Part shown: in pieces, positions 18,061-31,554 of the stretch
Numbering within the stretch: position 1 is the first letter of the stretch
How the letters are laid out: the number at the start of each line of letters is the position of its first letter
From: Mycobacterium sp. ITM-2016-00317
GTDB taxonomy: Bacteria; Actinomycetota; Actinomycetes; Mycobacteriales; Mycobacteriaceae
Length of the DNA stretch: 64,000 nucleotides
Direction: 5' to 3'
Assembly: GCF_002968295.1 (NCBI RefSeq)
Contig: NZ_CP134399.1
Coordinates: forward strand, 2,976,001 to 3,040,000
Made by a program: the position numbers and the translations under genes
Notes under the pieces: generated by a model
Told to the model about the DNA's origin: nothing
What the model saw: only the letters and a program-made list of their open reading frames with translations
The model's database searches: none

Positions 18061-18272
18061 GCGGGAGAGTTCCGTGGCCGCCAGCCACGGACGCCGAAGG
18101 AGCAACCCCTCTCCGTCAACCTCTCAGGCCCCAGGACCGCGCCAGGCCCCGATGCCTCTGGAAAGAGGTGCCCCGGACTCCGGGTCACCCGCCCATGGGG
18201 AAAGGCTCCCTCGCCGCCACGGCGGAGCGGCCGAATCTCTCAGGCAGCCCGGACCGGGTCGACGACAGAGGG
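18061..18272 (+). promoter_or_regulatory. Tandem glycine riboswitch upstream of gcvB
   Basis: Two glycine aptamers lie in series. Aptamer I (about 18061-18140) has GCGGGAGAG, the core GCCGAAGGAGCAA near 18093 and CTCTCAGGC at 18121. Aptamer II (about 18155-18271) has its P1 stem CCTCTG (18155-18160) pairing with CAGAGG (18266-18271), the core GCGGCCGAA near 18227 and a second CTCTCAGGC at about 18236. Tandem aptamers bind glycine, usually turning on glycine cleavage genes when glycine is high. The gcvB start lies about 42 nt after aptamer II. A G-rich stretch (GGGGGAGGAG) between them may be part of the expression platform. The promoter should lie at or before the end of the M20 gene. Confidence 0.93.
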
Positions 18273-18313
18273 GGAGGAGCCGCGTTCGTCTGCGCCCCGG
18301 GAGAAGTCCTCAC

Positions 18314-21163
<2,850 letters not shown>

Positions 21164-21180
21164 CGGGTGTCGCCGGGTTA

Positions 21181-21186
21181 TAGGGT
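21181..21186 (+). promoter_or_regulatory. Candidate -10 box for a leaderless tesA transcript
   Basis: TAGGGT (within TTATAGGGT) fits TANNNT and ends 7 nt before the tesA ATG. There is no Shine-Dalgarno sequence. This spacing suggests transcription starts at or beside the ATG and would give tesA its own promoter apart from gcvB. Confidence 0.45.
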
Positions 21187-21193
21187 GACGCGC

Positions 21194-21931
21194 ATGACGG
21201 GAGCCCCAGGAGAGGTCGCGGCCGGACAGCCCAAGCTGTTCATCTTTCCGCACGCGGGTGGTTCGGCGCAGTACTACGTGCCCTTCGCCAAGACGTTCAC
21301 CACCGACGTCAAGCGGGTCGCGGTGCAGTATCCGGGGCAGCGCGGCAAGCAGGATTTCGCGGCGTTCACCAGCCTGCCCGCGCTCGCCGACGAGGTGTGC
21401 AAGATGGTGTCGCCGGACAAAGACCACGGCGGCCCGGTGAGCTTTTTCGGGCACAGTATGGGCGGTTTGCTGGCGTTCGAGGTGGCCCGCCGCTTCGAGG
21501 AGGCGGGCCTGCCGATCACCGCGCTGTTCGTCTCGGCCGTCGCGGCGCCGGGCCGGGTCGGGTACGAGGACATCCCCGACGACGACGAGGGGCTGCTGGC
21601 CGCGGTCAGCTCGATGACCGGCGCCAACCCGGAGTTCATGAAGAACCCGGAGTTCGCCGCCGCGATCCTGCCGACGCTGCGCGGGCTGAAGGCGATCGCC
21701 AATTACACCTGCCCACCGGAGGTGCGGTTGTCGGCGCCCATCCACGCGTTCTACGGCGACGACGACGAGATCGCCACGACGGACAAGGTCAAGCCGTGGG
21801 CAGAGCGGACCACGGCCGAGTTCACCGCGCGCGAACTGCCCGGGCACCACTTCTACCTCAACGACCACCTCGGCGAGGTGGTGCCGGACATCGAGACCAA
21901 GCTCTGGGCGCGGTTGGCCGGCACGGTGTGA
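21194..21931 (+). CDS. tesA: Type II thioesterase (TesA-like)
   Basis: A 245-residue type II thioesterase that hydrolyses acyl groups from carrier proteins. The catalytic serine is Ser88 in FFGHSMGG; the aspartate is in YGDDDEIAT and the histidine in LPGHHFYLNDH. TesA (Rv2928) is encoded next to the phthiocerol polyketide genes in M. tuberculosis and is needed for that lipid. Here the same gene type precedes FAAL-1 by 547 bp on the same strand. It may release the product, remove stalled chains, or hand over from PKS5. The start was set by the leaderless-type promoter and the length match. Confidence 0.9.
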   Translation: MTGAPGEVAAGQPKLFIFPHAGGSAQYYVPFAKTFTTDVKRVAVQYPGQRGKQDFAAFTSLPALADEVCKMVSPDKDHGGPVSFFGHSMGGLLAFEVARRFEEAGLPITALFVSAVAAPGRVGYEDIPDDDEGLLAAVSSMTGANPEFMKNPEFAAAILPTLRGLKAIANYTCPPEVRLSAPIHAFYGDDDEIATTDKVKPWAERTTAEFTARELPGHHFYLNDHLGEVVPDIETKLWARLAGTV

Positions 21932-21936
21932 ATCCG

Positions 21937-21954
21937 GTGTGGTCTTCGCCACAC
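21937..21954 (+). terminator. Hairpin just after tesA
   Basis: GTGTGG and CCACAC form a perfect 6-bp stem around a TCTTCG loop, 5 nt after the tesA stop. Flanking bases extend it with one mismatch. No T-run follows, so this is a possible mycobacterial-type terminator and not a certain one. Confidence 0.45.
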
Positions 21955-22478
21955 GGGTTGGTCGCTGGGCGGGCGCGTCAGCTCCGCTGCCCCGATTGTC
22001 GGCGACCCCGCAGTGCTGTCGCGGATCACCTGTCTGGCCTGCATATTACCGCTGAGTCAGATAATTAATTGACGCCAGCGTGCGATCTGGGCAAACCCCT
22101 TACGCGCGCGTCAAGACGATACGAGCACTGCGTTCAGCGATCGCGTCGGCGTAACCGCGTACCTAGACGTCATAGGTTGGAGCAACGCGAATACCGGGTG
22201 CCAAGTGCAGCGTTACATCATCTGGCAAAACTGTGAAGATGCTGCCAATTCGGTGTCAGGTCATTGCAAATGCAGGAAAATGAAGAAAAGAAGCCCAATC
22301 CGCCGACTTCCCTCTGGCAAGCATGTCGTGGTCTAATCCTTGGTCGGATTACGCGACAATATTGACGGGTCAGTGTTAGCCTTCGGGCGAGCGGGGGAGT
22401 GCGCGGCCGAGAGCTGCGAACTGGTTTGCCATCCACGGCAATGGAGCCGGGACGCAGAAGATACGAAAGGACGTCGCC
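21955..22478 (+). other. Promoter region of the polyketide locus, with inverted repeat
   Basis: About 520 bp without a credible gene. It is notably less GC-rich than its surroundings, mainly at about 22030-22080 and 22190-22370, as expected for a large regulatory region in front of a 32-kb operon. A perfect 6-bp inverted repeat, TAATCC-N6-GGATTA, lies at 22334-22351 and could be an operator. Just after it, GCGACA (22353-22358) and TAGCCT (22377-22382) with an 18-nt spacer are a possible promoter pair, though both match the consensus poorly. The FAAL-1 ATG is preceded by GAAAGGA with 7 nt spacing. Confidence 0.5.
22334..22351. promoter_or_regulatory. Inverted repeat, candidate operator before FAAL-1
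   Basis: TAATCC, six-base spacer, GGATTA: a perfect dyad abutting a weak -35-like GCGACA. The size and position suit a dimeric repressor or activator. No regulator gene lies beside it in this window. Confidence 0.4.
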
Positions 22479-24257
22479 ATGCCGTTGCTTGAGTCGACCA
22501 TTCCTGGGTTGCTCGCCGAGCGCGCGCGTACGCAGCCCGATGACGTGGCCTACACGTTCCTCGATTTCGACGTCGATCCCGAGGGCTTCGAGGAAACGCT
22601 GACGTGGTCTCAGGTCTACCACCGTGTCCAGGTGGTCGCCGAGGAACTGCTGCGGCACGGCTCCAAGGGGGACCGGGCCGCGATCCTGGCCCCGCAGGGC
22701 CTGGAATACATCATCGCCTTCTACGGCGCGATGGCAGCCGGGTTCATCGCGGTGCCGCTGCCGGTGCCGGCGATGGGCCAACTCGACGAGCGGGTCAACG
22801 GCGCGCTGCGCGACTGCCAGCCGGTCGCGGTGTTCACCACCTCGGCCGTCGTCGGCGACATCATGACCTACGTCGGCGGGCTCACGGGCGGTACGACGCC
22901 GGCCGTCATCGAGGTCGACGCCCTGGATTTCGATTCGCCACGACACGTCGAGGTGAACGTCGGTCCGCTGCCCAAGACCGCGTACCTGCAGTACACGTCG
23001 GGCTCCACACGCTCGCCGGCCGGCGTGATCATGACCCACCGCAACGTCATCGCCAACCTCGAGCAGATCTTCACCGACTACATGTCGCACCGGGGTGGCG
23101 TGCCGCCGCAGGACACCACGCTGGTCTCGTGGCTGCCCTTCTACCACGACATGGGCCTGATCCAGGGCGTCTTCGCGCCGCTGCTGTGCCCACCGGACCG
23201 CGGGGAGACCCGTTGGGGCCGCCCCGCCAAGATCATGAGCCCGGTCGCCTTCCTGCAGCGGCCCGCCCGCTGGATCCAGCAGCTCGCACTCAACCCGCAC
23301 GCATGGTCGGCGGCGCCGAACTTCGCGTTCGAACTGTCCGTGCGGCGCACCTCCGACGCCGACCTGGAGGGGATGGACCTCGGCAACGTACTGGGCATCA
23401 TCAGCGGCAGCGAGCGCATCCACTCGGCCACCATCCGCCGATTCAACGAGCGGTTCGCGAAGTTCAACATGCCGGACACCACCGTGCGGCCGTCCTACGG
23501 CCTGGCCGAGGCGACCCTGTACGTGATCTCGGCGCAGATCGGGCACACCCCCGCCACCGTGCGGTTCGACTACGAGAAGCTGTCGGCCGGTCACGCCGAG
23601 CGTTGCGGCTCCGAGTCGGGTACCGAGCTGGTGAGCTATGGAGCGCCGCGCTCGTCCACGATCCGCATCGTGGACCCCGAGACCCGCACCGAGAATCCCG
23701 ACGGCAAGATCGGCGAGATCTGGGTGCACGGCGATCAGGTCGCGACGGGCTACTGGCGCAACCCACAGCAGACCGAGCGCACCTTCGGCGGCGAGATCGC
23801 CGCCCCGTCCGAGGGCACCCCGGTCGGGCCGTGGCTGAAGACCGGCGACCTCGGCGTGATGTCGGAGGGCGAGATGTTCATCATCGGCCGCATCAAGGAC
23901 CTGCTGATCGTCGACGGGCGCAACCACTACCCCGACGACATCGAGGCCACCATCCAGGAGATCACCGGCGGCCGGGTGGCCGCGATCTCGGTGCTCGACG
24001 ACACCAGCGAGCAGCTCGTCGCCATCGCCGAGCTGAAGAAGAAGGGCAGTTCCGAGGCCGAGGCTCTGGACAAGCTGCGGGCGGTCAAGCGCGAGGTCGC
24101 CTCGGCGATCAAACGGTCGCACAGCGTGCGCGTCGCCGACCTGGTGCTGGTGGCACCGGGTTCCATCCCCATCACTACTAGCGGAAAGATTCGGCGCTCT
24201 GCCTGTGTCGACCGATACCGACAGGACGAGTTCAGCCGGCTGGACGTCACTACATGA
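22479..24257 (+). CDS. Fatty acyl-AMP ligase, FAAL-1 (FadD26-like)
   Basis: A 592-residue adenylating enzyme that would activate a long-chain fatty acid as acyl-AMP and load it on the N-terminal ACP of PKS1. The AMP-binding loop YTSGSTRSPAGV is near residue 170 and LKTGDLG near residue 453. The FAAL-type region around residues 345-390 (TPATVRFDYEKLSAGHAERC) marks it as a ligase to AMP and not a CoA ligase. It resembles FadD26, which feeds PpsA. Compared with FAAL-2 it has an insert near residue 245 (CPPDRGETRWGRP), possibly affecting substrate choice. The stop overlaps the PKS1 start (ATGA). Confidence 0.92.
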   Translation: MPLLESTIPGLLAERARTQPDDVAYTFLDFDVDPEGFEETLTWSQVYHRVQVVAEELLRHGSKGDRAAILAPQGLEYIIAFYGAMAAGFIAVPLPVPAMGQLDERVNGALRDCQPVAVFTTSAVVGDIMTYVGGLTGGTTPAVIEVDALDFDSPRHVEVNVGPLPKTAYLQYTSGSTRSPAGVIMTHRNVIANLEQIFTDYMSHRGGVPPQDTTLVSWLPFYHDMGLIQGVFAPLLCPPDRGETRWGRPAKIMSPVAFLQRPARWIQQLALNPHAWSAAPNFAFELSVRRTSDADLEGMDLGNVLGIISGSERIHSATIRRFNERFAKFNMPDTTVRPSYGLAEATLYVISAQIGHTPATVRFDYEKLSAGHAERCGSESGTELVSYGAPRSSTIRIVDPETRTENPDGKIGEIWVHGDQVATGYWRNPQQTERTFGGEIAAPSEGTPVGPWLKTGDLGVMSEGEMFIIGRIKDLLIVDGRNHYPDDIEATIQEITGGRVAAISVLDDTSEQLVAIAELKKKGSSEAEALDKLRAVKREVASAIKRSHSVRVADLVLVAPGSIPITTSGKIRRSACVDRYRQDEFSRLDVTT

Positions 24258-27170
24258 CCTCTGCTTTCGACGAGGACGCAATCCGTAACTGGTTGGTCGA
24301 CTATCTGGTCACCAACATCGGCTGCAGTCCCGACGAGATCGATTTCGATGCCCCTCTGAACGACCTGGCTGTCGGCTCCAGCGACGCGGTCGTGCTGACC
24401 GGTGAGCTCTCCGAGCTGCTGGGCCGCGCGGTCTCGCCGGTGGAGTTCTGGCAGTACCCGACGATCAACGCGCTCGCGAAGTTCCTCACCGGCGGCGAGG
24501 TCGAAGCCGCCACCGAGGCGCCCGTCGTGCGCGAGTACAGCGCGGACGACGAGCCGATCGCGGTGATCGGGCTGGGCTGCCGGTTCCCGGGCGGTGCCGA
24601 CCTCGAGGGCAACATCGCCGGCCCCGACGCGTACTGGCAGTTCCTGATGGAAGGCCGGTCGGCGGTGCGCGAGGTGCCCGCGGACCGGTGGGAGTCGTTC
24701 CAGGTCAACACCCCGGAGGCGGCGGCCGCGCTGGCCGGCACCACCCGCTGGGGTGCGTTCCTGCGCGACCTGGACGCGTTCGACGCCGAGTACTTCGAGA
24801 TCTCGCCGAGCGAGGCCGACAAGATGGACCCGCAGCAGCGCCTGCTGCTGGAGGTCACCCAGGAGGCGCTCGAACACGCCGGCATCCCGGCGCACACGCT
24901 GCGGCACACCCAGACCGGGGTGTTCGCGGCGGCCTGCCTCGGCGAGTACGGGTATCTGTCCACCGTCGACCTCGGTGACGTCGACTCCTGGTCGGGCACC
25001 GGTGGCGCGCTGAGCATCATCGCCAACCGGGTGTCGTACTACTTCGACCTGCGCGGCCCGTCCCTGACCGTGGACACCGCGTGTTCGTCGTCGCTGGTGA
25101 CGATTCACCTGGCATGTCAGAGCCTGCGCTCGGGTGACTCCAACATGGCGCTTGCCGCCGGGGTGAACCTGCTGCTCTCGCCTGCGGTCACGCGCAGCTT
25201 CGACCAGCTCGAGGCGATGTCCAAGACGGGGCAGTGCCACGCGTTCGACGCCGCCGCCGATGGTTTCGTGCGCGGTGAGGGCTGCGGGGTCGCGGTGCTC
25301 AAGCGGCTGTCCGACGCCCAGCGCGACGGCGACCGCATCCTCGCGGTGATCCGCGGTTCGGCGGTCAACCAGGACGGCCGCTCCAACGGTCTGATGGCGC
25401 CGAACCCGGCCTCCCAGATGGCGGTGCTGCGCTCCGCCTACGCCGCCGCGGGCATCGAGCCCCGCGAAGTCGATTACATCGAGACGCACGGCACCGGGAC
25501 GCTGCTGGGCGACCCGATCGAGGCCCGCGCGCTGGGCACGGTGCTCGGCAAGGGCCGCCCGGCCGATGCGCCGCTGCTGCTCGGCGCGGTGAAGTCCAAC
25601 CTCGGCCACCTGGAGGCCGCCGCAGGCATCGCCGGGTTCGCCAAGGCCGTATTGGCCCTGCAACACAACCAGATCCCGGCCAACCTCGGCTACCAGAACC
25701 CCAACCCGCACATCCCGTTCGACAACCTGCGCCTCAAGGTGATCGCCGAGCACACCGACTGGGCCTCGTCCGGCCGGCCGCGCCGTGCGGGCGTCTCGTC
25801 GTTCGGCTTCGGCGGCACCAACGCCCACGTGATCCTCGAGCAGGCACCGGTGCCCGCGCCCGCGCCTGCCCCCGAACCCTCGGCGGTCACCACCCTGGTG
25901 GTGTCCGGCAGGACGCCCGAGCGGATCGCCGCGCAGGCCGCGATGCTGTCCGAGTGGATGGCCGGGCCGGAAGGCGCACCGGTGTCGCTGCCGGAGATCG
26001 CCCACACCCTCAACCACCACCGCACCCGCCACCAGAAGTTCGCGACGGTGGCGGCCCGCGACCGCGACCAGGCCATCGCCGGACTGCAGGCGCTGGCCGC
26101 CGGGCAGAGCGCACCCGGGGTCGTCGCCGCACCGACGGCGTCGCGCAAGCCGGGCACGGTGTTCGTGTACTCCGGGCAGGGGTCGCAGTGGCCGGGGATG
26201 GCCCGCCAACTGCTGGCCGACGAGCCGGCGTTCGCCGAGGCGCTGGCGGAGATCGAACCGGTGTTCGTCGAGCAGGTCGGCTTCTCGCTGCGCGACGTCG
26301 TCGCCAACGGCGAACCGATCAGCGGTGACGCCCAGGTACAGCCGGTGCTGATGGGTCTGCAACTTGCGCTGACCGAGCTGTGGCGTTCCCACGGCGTGCA
26401 CCCGGATGCGGTGATCGGGCACTCGATGGGCGAGGTGACCGCCGCGGTGGTGGCCGGGGCGCTGAGCCGGGCCGACGGGCTGAAGGTGATCGCCGCACGC
26501 TCGTCGATCATGTCCCGGCTGGCCGGGCAGGGCGCCGTCGCGCTGGTCGAGCTCGACCCCGACGCCGCGGCCGCGTTCATCGCGGACTACCCCAGTGTCG
26601 AGGTGGCCGGCTACGTCTCGCCGCGCCAGACCGTGGTGGCCGGCCTGCCCGAGCAGGTCGACGCGGTGATCGCCGCGGTGACCGCCGAGGACAGGTTCGC
26701 CCGTCGGGTCAACATGGAGGTCGCCTCGCACACCGCGCTGATGGACCCGGTGCTGCCGGATCTGCGTGAGGCGCTGGCCGGTGTCACCCCCCGGATGGCG
26801 AACATCCCGTTCCTGTCCACGGTCACCGAGCCCGACGGCGAGCCGACGCTGGACGCCGACTACTGGGTGGCCAACGTGCGCCAACCGGTCAAGTTCCGCC
26901 AGGCCGTCGAAGCGGCCGCCGCGGAGATCGGCACGTTCATCGAGGTCAGTCCGAACCCGATCCTGACGTATGCGATCAGTGACACGCTGGAGTCGCCCGC
27001 GCACGCCACATTCGGCACGCTCGCGCGCGACGCCGACGACACGCTGACCTTCCACACCGCGCTGAACGCGACGTTCACCGGCCATCCGCCGGAGACCCCG
27101 CACCACGGCGAGCCGCACGCGGCGCTGCCTGGCGCCACGCCGTGGCATCACACCCGCCACTGGGCGATCC
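24247..27170 (+). repeat. Duplicated FAAL/PKS junction plus ACP-KS-AT segment, copy 1
   Basis: This segment, from the FAAL-1/PKS1 junction to the end of the AT domain, is closely repeated at 31544-34472. Identity is very high in KS and AT. Positions 25485-25623 are identical to 32782-32920 over 139 bases. The start-codon region is also identical (CACTACATGACCTCTGCTTT). Similarity ends abruptly after the AT, where PKS1 goes into a DH-fold region and PKS2 into a KR linker. Confidence 0.85.
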
Positions 27171-29731
27171 GCAAGCAGGCCGCCTCGGGTGCGTCGGCGC
27201 CGAACCCGGGCACCGTGCTCGGGGCGCACACCGCCGTCGCCGGGACCCGGCCCGGGCATCTGTGGCAGGCCCGGCTCGCGCCGCAGGCCCGGCCCTACCC
27301 GAACGCGCACCGGTTCGCCGGGGTGGAGATCGTTCCGCTGTCGGTGCTGCTGCAGACCTTGTCGCTGGCGGCCTCCCGCACCGGGCCCTCCGCGGTGACC
27401 GACGTCCGGTTCGACTTCCCGATCACCGTCGACGGACCCCGTCTGGTGCAGGTCTACAGCGACGGGGACACGATCACGATCTCGTCGTCGACCGCGACCG
27501 GGGACGACGACGCGCCGCAGCGCTGGGTCCGCCACGCCACGGCGCGCGTCGCCCACCAGGTCCCGGACGCGGATGCCGCGCCCGCCGTGCCGTCGTCGGC
27601 GTACGACCCGTCGGCGCTGACCGAACTCCACAGCGCGTGGGGCATCGACGGCCTGGCCTACCCGTGGACCGTCGCATCCCACGACGCGACGTCCGGGGAG
27701 CTGAGCACCGTCGTCGACCTCGGGTCCGGTTCCCTGACCGGCCTGCTGGACGCCGCCGTCAACCTGGGCCGACTCGTCGACTCGTCGACCCCCGGACTGA
27801 TGGTGCCGTCCGCCGCCGCCGACGTGCGCGTCGACCAGGCGCCGGCCGGTGCCCGCGGCGTGGTCGTGGCCCGCAACCGCGGACGGGACGGCGACGACCT
27901 GCTCGTCGACCTCACGATCACCGGCGAAGACGGCACGCCCTACGCCCGGATCACCGGGCTGCGGTACGCGCCGGTCGAGATCGCGACGGTCACCGCATCG
28001 GCCGCCGCCGACCCGCAGCGCATCGCGCACCGGCTCGACTGGCAGCCCTGGACCCCGGAGGCCGCGGCGACCGATACCGGTGCCGTCGCGGTCGTCGGCG
28101 ACGGCGAGACCGCCCTCGCGGTGCGCGACGCCGTCGCGGCGACCGGCCGGTCGCTGACCGAGGTGTCCGACGCGCGTTTCGTCGTGTACGTGGCCTCCGA
28201 CAGCCCGGTGGACTCCGACAGCGCTCAGGCGAGCGACCAGGATGAGACCGTGCGGCTGACCACCGAGGTGGCAGGCCTGGTCGGCGAACTCGCCGATCGG
28301 GAACCGCGCAACCCGGCCACGTTGTGGATCCTCACCCGCGGGGTGTACGAATCCGCGACCGACACGGCGCTGCGACAGAGCGGCCTGTGGGGTCTGGCGG
28401 GCGTCGTCGGCGCAGAACAGCCCCAGCTGTGGGGCGGCCTGGTCGACTTCCCGGCCGACGACGTGGCCGCCGCCGCGGACGTGTTCGCGACCGCGCTGTC
28501 GACACCGGTCAAGTCGGTTGCGATCCTGCGCGACGGCGAGCTGCGCACGTCGGCGCTGGCCTCGATCGACGACGCCCCGGCACGCGAGACACTGCGCTGC
28601 CGGCCCGACGCGGCATACCTGATCACCGGCGGCATGGGTGTGCTCGGCCTGCTGATGGCCGACTGGCTGGCCGATCGCGGCGCCCGCCGCGTCGTGCTGG
28701 CCGGCCGCACCGCACTGCCGCCCCGCCGACAGTGGGACGGCACCACCGACGACGCCACGCGCCAGAAGATCGCCGCGATCCGGGCGCTGGAATCGCGCGG
28801 GGTCGCCGTCGACACCGTGGCCGTGGACATCGCGTCGCGTGACGCGGTGACCGCGATGCTCGACAAGCGCGACGCCGACGGCGCACCGCCGATCCGCGGC
28901 GTCATCCACGCCGCGGGTATGACCGAGGCGCAGCTGCTCACCGAGGTCAGCGCCGAGCGCGTGCACCGCACGGTGTGGCCGAAGATCGCCGGAGCGCGGG
29001 TGCTCGACGAGGTCTTCCCCGTCGGCAGCCTCGATTTCCTGTACCTGGCCGCGTCGGCGGGCGCGGTGTTCGGCGTCCCGGGACAGGGCGCCTACGCCGC
29101 AGGCAACGCCTATCTCGACGCGTTGGCCCGGTTCCGGCACAGCCAGGGCGACAACACCGTCAGTCTGGACTGGGTGGCATGGCAGGGGCTCGGCTTCGGT
29201 AGCGAGGCCCAGGTCGTGATCTCCGAGCTGGAGCGCGTCGGGTCGCGTCCGGTGGTGCCGGCCGAGGCGTTCGCTGCCTGGGACCACGTCACCCGCTTCG
29301 ACATCGCCCAGGTGGTGATGGCCCCGATGCAGTCCGCCGAGGACGCCACCGCGGTCACCTCCGACGCACACCGGGCGGCACCGACGCGGGACTGGGCGGC
29401 GCTGGCGCCCGACGAGCTGCTCTCCGAGCTGCAGGACGGGCTGCGCGGCATCCTGGCGACCGAGCTGCGGTTGCCCGAGAGCGACGTGCACACCGACCGG
29501 CCGTTCGCGGAGATGGGCCTGAACTCGGTGATGGCGATGTCGATCCGCCGCGAGGTGGAGCGTCTGGTCGGGTTGGAGTTGTCGGCGACGATGCTGTTCA
29601 ATCACCCGACGATCGCGTCGTTCGCGAACTACCTGGCCAAACAGCTCGTGCCCGACACCGACGGTGACGACGAGGTCGCCGACGACGGTGACAGTCTGCT
29701 GGATTCGCTGTTCGACAGCGTTGAGAACTGA
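24254..29731 (+). CDS. ppsA: PKS1: ACP-KS-AT-DH-KR-ACP loading and first extension module (PpsA-like)
   Basis: An 1825-residue type I modular PKS. Order: N-terminal ACP (Ser42, to be loaded by FAAL-1); KS about 95-520 (Cys277 in DTACSSS, then ETHGTGT and NLGH); AT about 630-940 (GHSMGE with Ser724; VASH motif); DH-fold region about 980-1250 (His1019 in [10 protein letters not shown] fits HxxxGxxxxP, but the second site reads Asp1166-xxx-Asn1170 where Q or H is usual); KR about 1450-1640 (TGGMGVLG, Tyr1614 in YAAGN); ACP Ser1758. It matches PpsA in length and order. The expected product is a beta-hydroxy or, if DH works, an enoyl chain. The VASH motif hints at methylmalonyl, but related Pps modules use malonyl, so extender choice is open. 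The tail ends [12 protein letters not shown]. Confidence 0.9.
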   Translation: MTSAFDEDAIRNWLVDYLVTNIGCSPDEIDFDAPLNDLAVGSSDAVVLTGELSELLGRAVSPVEFWQYPTINALAKFLTGGEVEAATEAPVVREYSADDEPIAVIGLGCRFPGGADLEGNIAGPDAYWQFLMEGRSAVREVPADRWESFQVNTPEAAAALAGTTRWGAFLRDLDAFDAEYFEISPSEADKMDPQQRLLLEVTQEALEHAGIPAHTLRHTQTGVFAAACLGEYGYLSTVDLGDVDSWSGTGGALSIIANRVSYYFDLRGPSLTVDTACSSSLVTIHLACQSLRSGDSNMALAAGVNLLLSPAVTRSFDQLEAMSKTGQCHAFDAAADGFVRGEGCGVAVLKRLSDAQRDGDRILAVIRGSAVNQDGRSNGLMAPNPASQMAVLRSAYAAAGIEPREVDYIETHGTGTLLGDPIEARALGTVLGKGRPADAPLLLGAVKSNLGHLEAAAGIAGFAKAVLALQHNQIPANLGYQNPNPHIPFDNLRLKVIAEHTDWASSGRPRRAGVSSFGFGGTNAHVILEQAPVPAPAPAPEPSAVTTLVVSGRTPERIAAQAAMLSEWMAGPEGAPVSLPEIAHTLNHHRTRHQKFATVAARDRDQAIAGLQALAAGQSAPGVVAAPTASRKPGTVFVYSGQGSQWPGMARQLLADEPAFAEALAEIEPVFVEQVGFSLRDVVANGEPISGDAQVQPVLMGLQLALTELWRSHGVHPDAVIGHSMGEVTAAVVAGALSRADGLKVIAARSSIMSRLAGQGAVALVELDPDAAAAFIADYPSVEVAGYVSPRQTVVAGLPEQVDAVIAAVTAEDRFARRVNMEVASHTALMDPVLPDLREALAGVTPRMANIPFLSTVTEPDGEPTLDADYWVANVRQPVKFRQAVEAAAAEIGTFIEVSPNPILTYAISDTLESPAHATFGTLARDADDTLTFHTALNATFTGHPPETPHHGEPHAALPGATPWHHTRHWAIRKQAASGASAPNPGTVLGAHTAVAGTRPGHLWQARLAPQARPYPNAHRFAGVEIVPLSVLLQTLSLAASRTGPSAVTDVRFDFPITVDGPRLVQVYSDGDTITISSSTATGDDDAPQRWVRHATARVAHQVPDADAAPAVPSSAYDPSALTELHSAWGIDGLAYPWTVASHDATSGELSTVVDLGSGSLTGLLDAAVNLGRLVDSSTPGLMVPSAAADVRVDQAPAGARGVVVARNRGRDGDDLLVDLTITGEDGTPYARITGLRYAPVEIATVTASAAADPQRIAHRLDWQPWTPEAAATDTGAVAVVGDGETALAVRDAVAATGRSLTEVSDARFVVYVASDSPVDSDSAQASDQDETVRLTTEVAGLVGELADREPRNPATLWILTRGVYESATDTALRQSGLWGLAGVVGAEQPQLWGGLVDFPADDVAAAADVFATALSTPVKSVAILRDGELRTSALASIDDAPARETLRCRPDAAYLITGGMGVLGLLMADWLADRGARRVVLAGRTALPPRRQWDGTTDDATRQKIAAIRALESRGVAVDTVAVDIASRDAVTAMLDKRDADGAPPIRGVIHAAGMTEAQLLTEVSAERVHRTVWPKIAGARVLDEVFPVGSLDFLYLAASAGAVFGVPGQGAYAAGNAYLDALARFRHSQGDNTVSLDWVAWQGLGFGSEAQVVISELERVGSRPVVPAEAFAAWDHVTRFDIAQVVMAPMQSAEDATAVTSDAHRAAPTRDWAALAPDELLSELQDGLRGILATELRLPESDVHTDRPFAEMGLNSVMAMSIRREVERLVGLELSATMLFNHPTIASFANYLAKQLVPDTDGDDEVADDGDSLLDSLFDSVEN

Positions 29732-29790
29732 TTTTCCTGATTGCCCCGATGCACGAGACCATGTCGGGAGTGGATTGAAAGGATGTACCG

Positions 29791-31554
29791 ATGGCGTTGC
29801 CTGAAGCCACGATCCCTGCGGTTCTCGCCGACCGCGCGCAGCAGCAACCCGACGACATCGCGTACACCTTCGTCGACTACGAAACCGACCCCGCCGGGGT
29901 CGAGGAGAGCCTGACCTGGGCCGAGGTGCACGAGCGTGTGCTGGTCGTGGCCGCGAAGCTGGCCAAGCTCGGTTCGCCGGGGGACCGGGCCGTGATCCTG
30001 GCCCCGCAGAGCCTGGAGTACATCGTCGGGTTCCTCGGCGCGATCCAGGCCGGGTTCATCGCGGTGCCGCTGTCGATGCCGCAGACCCGCCACCACGACG
30101 AGCGGGTGACCGGCGCGATGAAGGACTCCGCGCCGGTGGTGGTGCTGACCACCTCGTCGGTGGTCGACGAGGTCCGCAAGTACGGGCAGGGCGACCCGAA
30201 GCAGCGGCCGCCGAAGTTCCTCGAGATCGACACGCTGGACTTTGACTCACCGGCCGCGGAGACGCCGGTCGCGCTGCCCAAGACCGCCTACCTGCAGTAC
30301 ACCTCGGGTTCCACCCGGCAGCCCGCCGGGGTGGTGGTCACCCACAAGAATGTGGTGGCCAACCTCGAACAGCTGCTCACCGACTACTACGAGACCTACT
30401 CCGACGGCGCTCCGGCCGACACCACGGTCGTGTCGTGGCTGCCCTTCTACCACGACATGGGCCTGATCGTCGGGGTGTTCATCCCGATGATGCTCGGCCG
30501 GCCCGCGGTGCTGATGAGCCCGGTCGCGTTCATGCAGAAGCCGGCCCGCTGGATGCAGCAGCTGGGGTCGCACCCGAGCGCGTTCACCGCGGCGCCGAAC
30601 TTCGCGTTCGAGCTCGCCGTCAAGCGCACCAAGGACGAGGACCTGGCAGGCAAGGACCTCAGCACCGTCGTGGTGATGATCAACGGCGCCGAGCGGGTGC
30701 ACGGCGCCACGGTGCGCCGGTTCAACGAGCGGTTCGCGGCGTTCGGGCTGCCCGCCTCGGCGATGCGCCCGTCCTACGGTCTGGCCGAGGCGACGGTGTA
30801 CGTGGTCGCGTCGGCGGGCGGGCGGCCCCCGACCGCGGTGCGTTTCGACTACGAAAAGCTGGCCGCCGGTCACGCCGAGCGCTGCGACGACGAGACCCTG
30901 GACGACACCGGCGCCGAGCTGATCGGCTGCGGCGTGCCCCGGTCGACGACCGTGCGCGTGGTCGATCCCGACACCCTGGCCGTGAATCCGGCGGGCAAGA
31001 TCGGCGAGGTGTGGCTGAACGGCGAGCACGTCGCCGCCGGCTACTGGCACAACCCGAAGCTCAGCGAACTGTTCGCCGCCCAGTTGGGCGACCCGGGTGC
31101 GGACACCCCGAAGGGGCCGTGGCTGCGGACCGGGGACCTCGGGGTGATGTTCGACGACGAGCTGTTCATCATCGGCCGGATCAAGGACCTGCTGATCGTC
31201 GACGGGCGCAACCACTACCCGGACGACATCGAGGCCACCGTCGCCGAGTTCACCGGGGGCCGGGTCGCGGCCATCTCGGTGCCCGACGAGGCCACCGAGA
31301 AACTGGTGGTCGTCGCCGAGCTGAAGAAGCAGGTCGACGAGGCCGCGGCGGGCCGCGAATGGGCCGAAGTACTCGAGTCGCTCAAACAGCAGGTGACCTC
31401 GGCGATCTCGATGACCCACAGTGTTCGGCTCGCCGACTTCGCGTTGGTTCCGCCCGGCTCACTGCCGCTGACCACCAGTGGGAAGGTGCGCCGCGCGTCC
31501 TGCGTCGAGCTGTACCGCAAGGACCAGTTCAGCCGTCTGGACACCACTACATGA
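29791..31554 (+). CDS. Fatty acyl-AMP ligase, FAAL-2
   Basis: A second fatty acyl-AMP ligase of 587 residues, placed directly before the second ACP-first PKS. It has YTSGSTRQPAGV near residue 168, the FAAL-type segment PTAVRFDYEKLAAGHAERC, LRTGDLGVM, and ends FSRLDTTT like FAAL-1. It differs from FAAL-1 at many positions throughout, far more than the two PKS copies differ in KS-AT. GAAAGGA precedes ATG 29791 by 6 nt after a 59-bp gap, the largest within the PKS block. The stop overlaps PKS2 by 4 bp (ATGA). It would load Ser42 of PKS2, possibly with another starter acid. Confidence 0.92.
   Translation: MALPEATIPAVLADRAQQQPDDIAYTFVDYETDPAGVEESLTWAEVHERVLVVAAKLAKLGSPGDRAVILAPQSLEYIVGFLGAIQAGFIAVPLSMPQTRHHDERVTGAMKDSAPVVVLTTSSVVDEVRKYGQGDPKQRPPKFLEIDTLDFDSPAAETPVALPKTAYLQYTSGSTRQPAGVVVTHKNVVANLEQLLTDYYETYSDGAPADTTVVSWLPFYHDMGLIVGVFIPMMLGRPAVLMSPVAFMQKPARWMQQLGSHPSAFTAAPNFAFELAVKRTKDEDLAGKDLSTVVVMINGAERVHGATVRRFNERFAAFGLPASAMRPSYGLAEATVYVVASAGGRPPTAVRFDYEKLAAGHAERCDDETLDDTGAELIGCGVPRSTTVRVVDPDTLAVNPAGKIGEVWLNGEHVAAGYWHNPKLSELFAAQLGDPGADTPKGPWLRTGDLGVMFDDELFIIGRIKDLLIVDGRNHYPDDIEATVAEFTGGRVAAISVPDEATEKLVVVAELKKQVDEAAAGREWAEVLESLKQQVTSAISMTHSVRLADFALVPPGSLPLTTSGKVRRASCVELYRKDQFSRLDTTT

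Noticed and set aside
18074..18313. An in-frame upstream extension of gcvB
   Set aside because: It runs through both glycine aptamers and gives a non-family N-terminus; GTG 18314 has a ribosome site and the proper start.
23927..29605. A 1892-codon open frame on the minus strand opposite PKS1 and FAAL-1
   Set aside because: It is the complement of high-GC3 codons of real genes. The translation is low-complexity, rich in Arg, His, Gly and Val, with no recognisable domain. The same applies to the long minus-strand frames at 10522-12702, 31215-34379, 43105-47199 and 19253-21952.
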